Shown here piece after piece: positions 4,916-5,862 of a DNA stretch of 5,862 nt. Position numbers and translations under genes: made by a program. A model generated the notes under the pieces. It saw nothing but the letters and a program-made list of their open reading frames with translations. It was not told the origin of the DNA and ran no database searches. Each line of letters begins with the position of its first letter. The first letter of the stretch is position 1. The DNA comes from JABWBR01 sp036741235 (GTDB taxonomy: Bacteria > Bacteroidota > Bacteroidia > Chitinophagales > Saprospiraceae). The stretch lies in assembly GCA_036741235.1 (NCBI GenBank), contig DAINSQ010000233.1:1-5862 (forward strand). Direction: 5' to 3'.

Positions 4916-5806
4916 ATGAAAAAAAACACTACATACGAAAAAATAGAAGCCTACCTCCTCAACCGGCTGCCCCCCGGCGAGCGCGCCGATTTTGAAAAAG
5001 AAATCGACGCCACCCCTGAATTATCAGAAGCGGTAGACATCCTGCGCGACACCATCAAAGCCGCAGGCGAAGAAGACATCAAAGCCTTTCGCCGGGAGTT
5101 GGAATTGGCAGCGGCGGGCAACAGCGGAAGGCAAGGAGGGGCCTTATTATCCTTTCGCTGGGTATTAGCTGCGGCGGCTATGGTTGTACTGGCTGTTGGC
5201 ATTTGGTTGTTGACCAGCCGGTCTTCGGGGCCTGCGCCACGCCAACCTATCGTAAAAGAGGCCCCCCCGCAATCCCAACCACAGGAGGACAAACAAACCG
5301 ACGAGCAGCAAAAACCTCCGATTACCCCTTCGCCGCCTGCCTCAAAAAAGCCGGAACCTGCACCCAAAACCAACGAATATGTAGCCCTGGCAGCAGAATT
5401 GTATACCCCTTACGACGCCTCCGGCATCCGCTCGGGGGGGCAGGAAGAACCTGCTGATCTTTCTGATTTTCAAAGTGCCGCCGATGCCTACAACAATAAA
5501 GACTGGAAACAAGTAATACGCCTGCTGCCGTCGCCCAGCCCCGATCAACTCACCGAATCGCTGAAATTGCGCGCCCACGCCTATTTTCAACTTGGCGATT
5601 ACGACAATGCCGCCGCCGATTTTCAGCAATTAACCGAAAATAGCATTATTTATAAATACGATGCCGAGTGGAACTTGCTGCTGTGCTATTTGGCCCGATT
5701 GCCCGGCAAACGCGAGGCCTTTGAGCGGATACAAGCGCAAATACTGGCCAATGCGGAGCATCCGTTTTATCATAAGGCGGTAGACCTGCAAGGCAAAGTG
5801 AAGTAA
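4916..5806 (+). CDS. Single-pass membrane protein: anti-sigma-like N-terminus, TPR-like C-terminus
   Basis: A 296-residue protein, probably the membrane anti-sigma partner of the upstream sigma factor. Residues 1-60 (YEKIEAYLLNRLPPGERADFEKEIDATPELSEAV) resemble the short helical, acidic cytoplasmic segment of Bacteroidota anti-sigma proteins. No Cys or His zinc ligands are present, so it is not a zinc-containing (ZAS) type. One transmembrane helix lies at 82-100 (WVLAAAAMVVLAVGIWLL), with basic residues before it favouring N-inside. A Pro/Gln/Lys-rich linker follows at about 104-152. Residues 185-275 are TPR-like (DFQSAADAYNNKDWKQVIRLL, then LRAHAYFQLGDYDNAAADFQQL, then WNLLLCYLARL) and should face the periplasm. 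The start has an A-rich leader with no clear Shine-Dalgarno. Anti-sigma function is inferred from position and N-terminal style; a structural TPR membrane protein is the main alternative. Confidence 0.72.
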   Translation: MKKNTTYEKIEAYLLNRLPPGERADFEKEIDATPELSEAVDILRDTIKAAGEEDIKAFRRELELAAAGNSGRQGGALLSFRWVLAAAAMVVLAVGIWLLTSRSSGPAPRQPIVKEAPPQSQPQEDKQTDEQQKPPITPSPPASKKPEPAPKTNEYVALAAELYTPYDASGIRSGGQEEPADLSDFQSAADAYNNKDWKQVIRLLPSPSPDQLTESLKLRAHAYFQLGDYDNAAADFQQLTENSIIYKYDAEWNLLLCYLARLPGKREAFERIQAQILANAEHPFYHKAVDLQGKVK

Positions 5807-5862
5807 TTTAATTAATTTAATATCTGCGGGGCAATCAGCACAAAAGAAGGAATATTTACCAA
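5807..5862 (+). other. Right-end non-coding segment with an RBS-like site
   Basis: This AT-rich spacer includes the palindrome TTAATTAA at 5808-5815. No ORF or terminator hairpin is visible. AAGAAGG at 5844-5850 is purine-rich and Shine-Dalgarno-like, 12 nt before the window edge, which suggests that a further plus-strand gene, perhaps in the same operon, starts immediately outside the window. Confidence 0.4.

Noticed and set aside
4951..5373. 140-codon minus-strand open frame inside the membrane protein gene
   Set aside because: Low-complexity Gly/Ser/Ala composition, antisense to a coherent protein with a clear membrane segment and TPRs; a shadow frame.

Overview
The window looks like a chromosomal segment from a member of the Bacteroidota, possibly the Saprospiria or Chitinophagia branch (genus not resolved). 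The reasons are an ECF-type sigma factor with the 'NSGTDEDARDIF' signature, a secreted TPR-CHAT protein whose signal peptide ends in 'GFAQ', A-rich leaders with weak Shine-Dalgarno sites, and promoter-like TAnnTTTG boxes. The assignment rests on recognised protein style, not on a search.

Layout. Positions 1-953 (minus) hold a membrane fatty acid desaturase that runs off the left edge, so its C-terminus is missing. An 83-bp spacer with a perfect 12-bp inverted repeat separates it from a large minus-strand gene (1037-3973) for a 978-residue exported protein. That protein has a signal peptide, about eight TPRs, a helical linker and a C-terminal CHAT (caspase-like) domain with an intact His/Cys pair. 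A 113-bp divergent spacer (3974-4086) follows. Then comes a plus-strand ECF-like sigma factor (4087-4680), a 235-bp spacer full of G-rich and other short repeats and containing a 10-N assembly gap, and a plus-strand single-pass membrane protein (4916-5806). The last gene has an anti-sigma-like cytoplasmic N-terminus and a TPR-like external C-terminus. The final 56 bp hold no gene but end with a Shine-Dalgarno-like AAGAAGG, suggesting another plus-strand gene just beyond the window.

Working model (inference). The sigma factor is held by the membrane protein. The exported TPR-CHAT protein, transcribed divergently from the same spacer, is either a target of the sigma factor or a periplasmic partner or protease acting on the membrane protein. 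The desaturase lies downstream of the CHAT gene on the same strand, but it has its own promoter-like region and may be independent.

The most unusual non-coding features are G-quadruplex-capable repeats that supply the 3' end and stop codon of the sigma gene and flank the gap, a second G-quadruplex motif in the 3' end of the CHAT gene, and a 10-bp perfect hairpin with an in-frame A7 tract between the two domains of the sigma gene.
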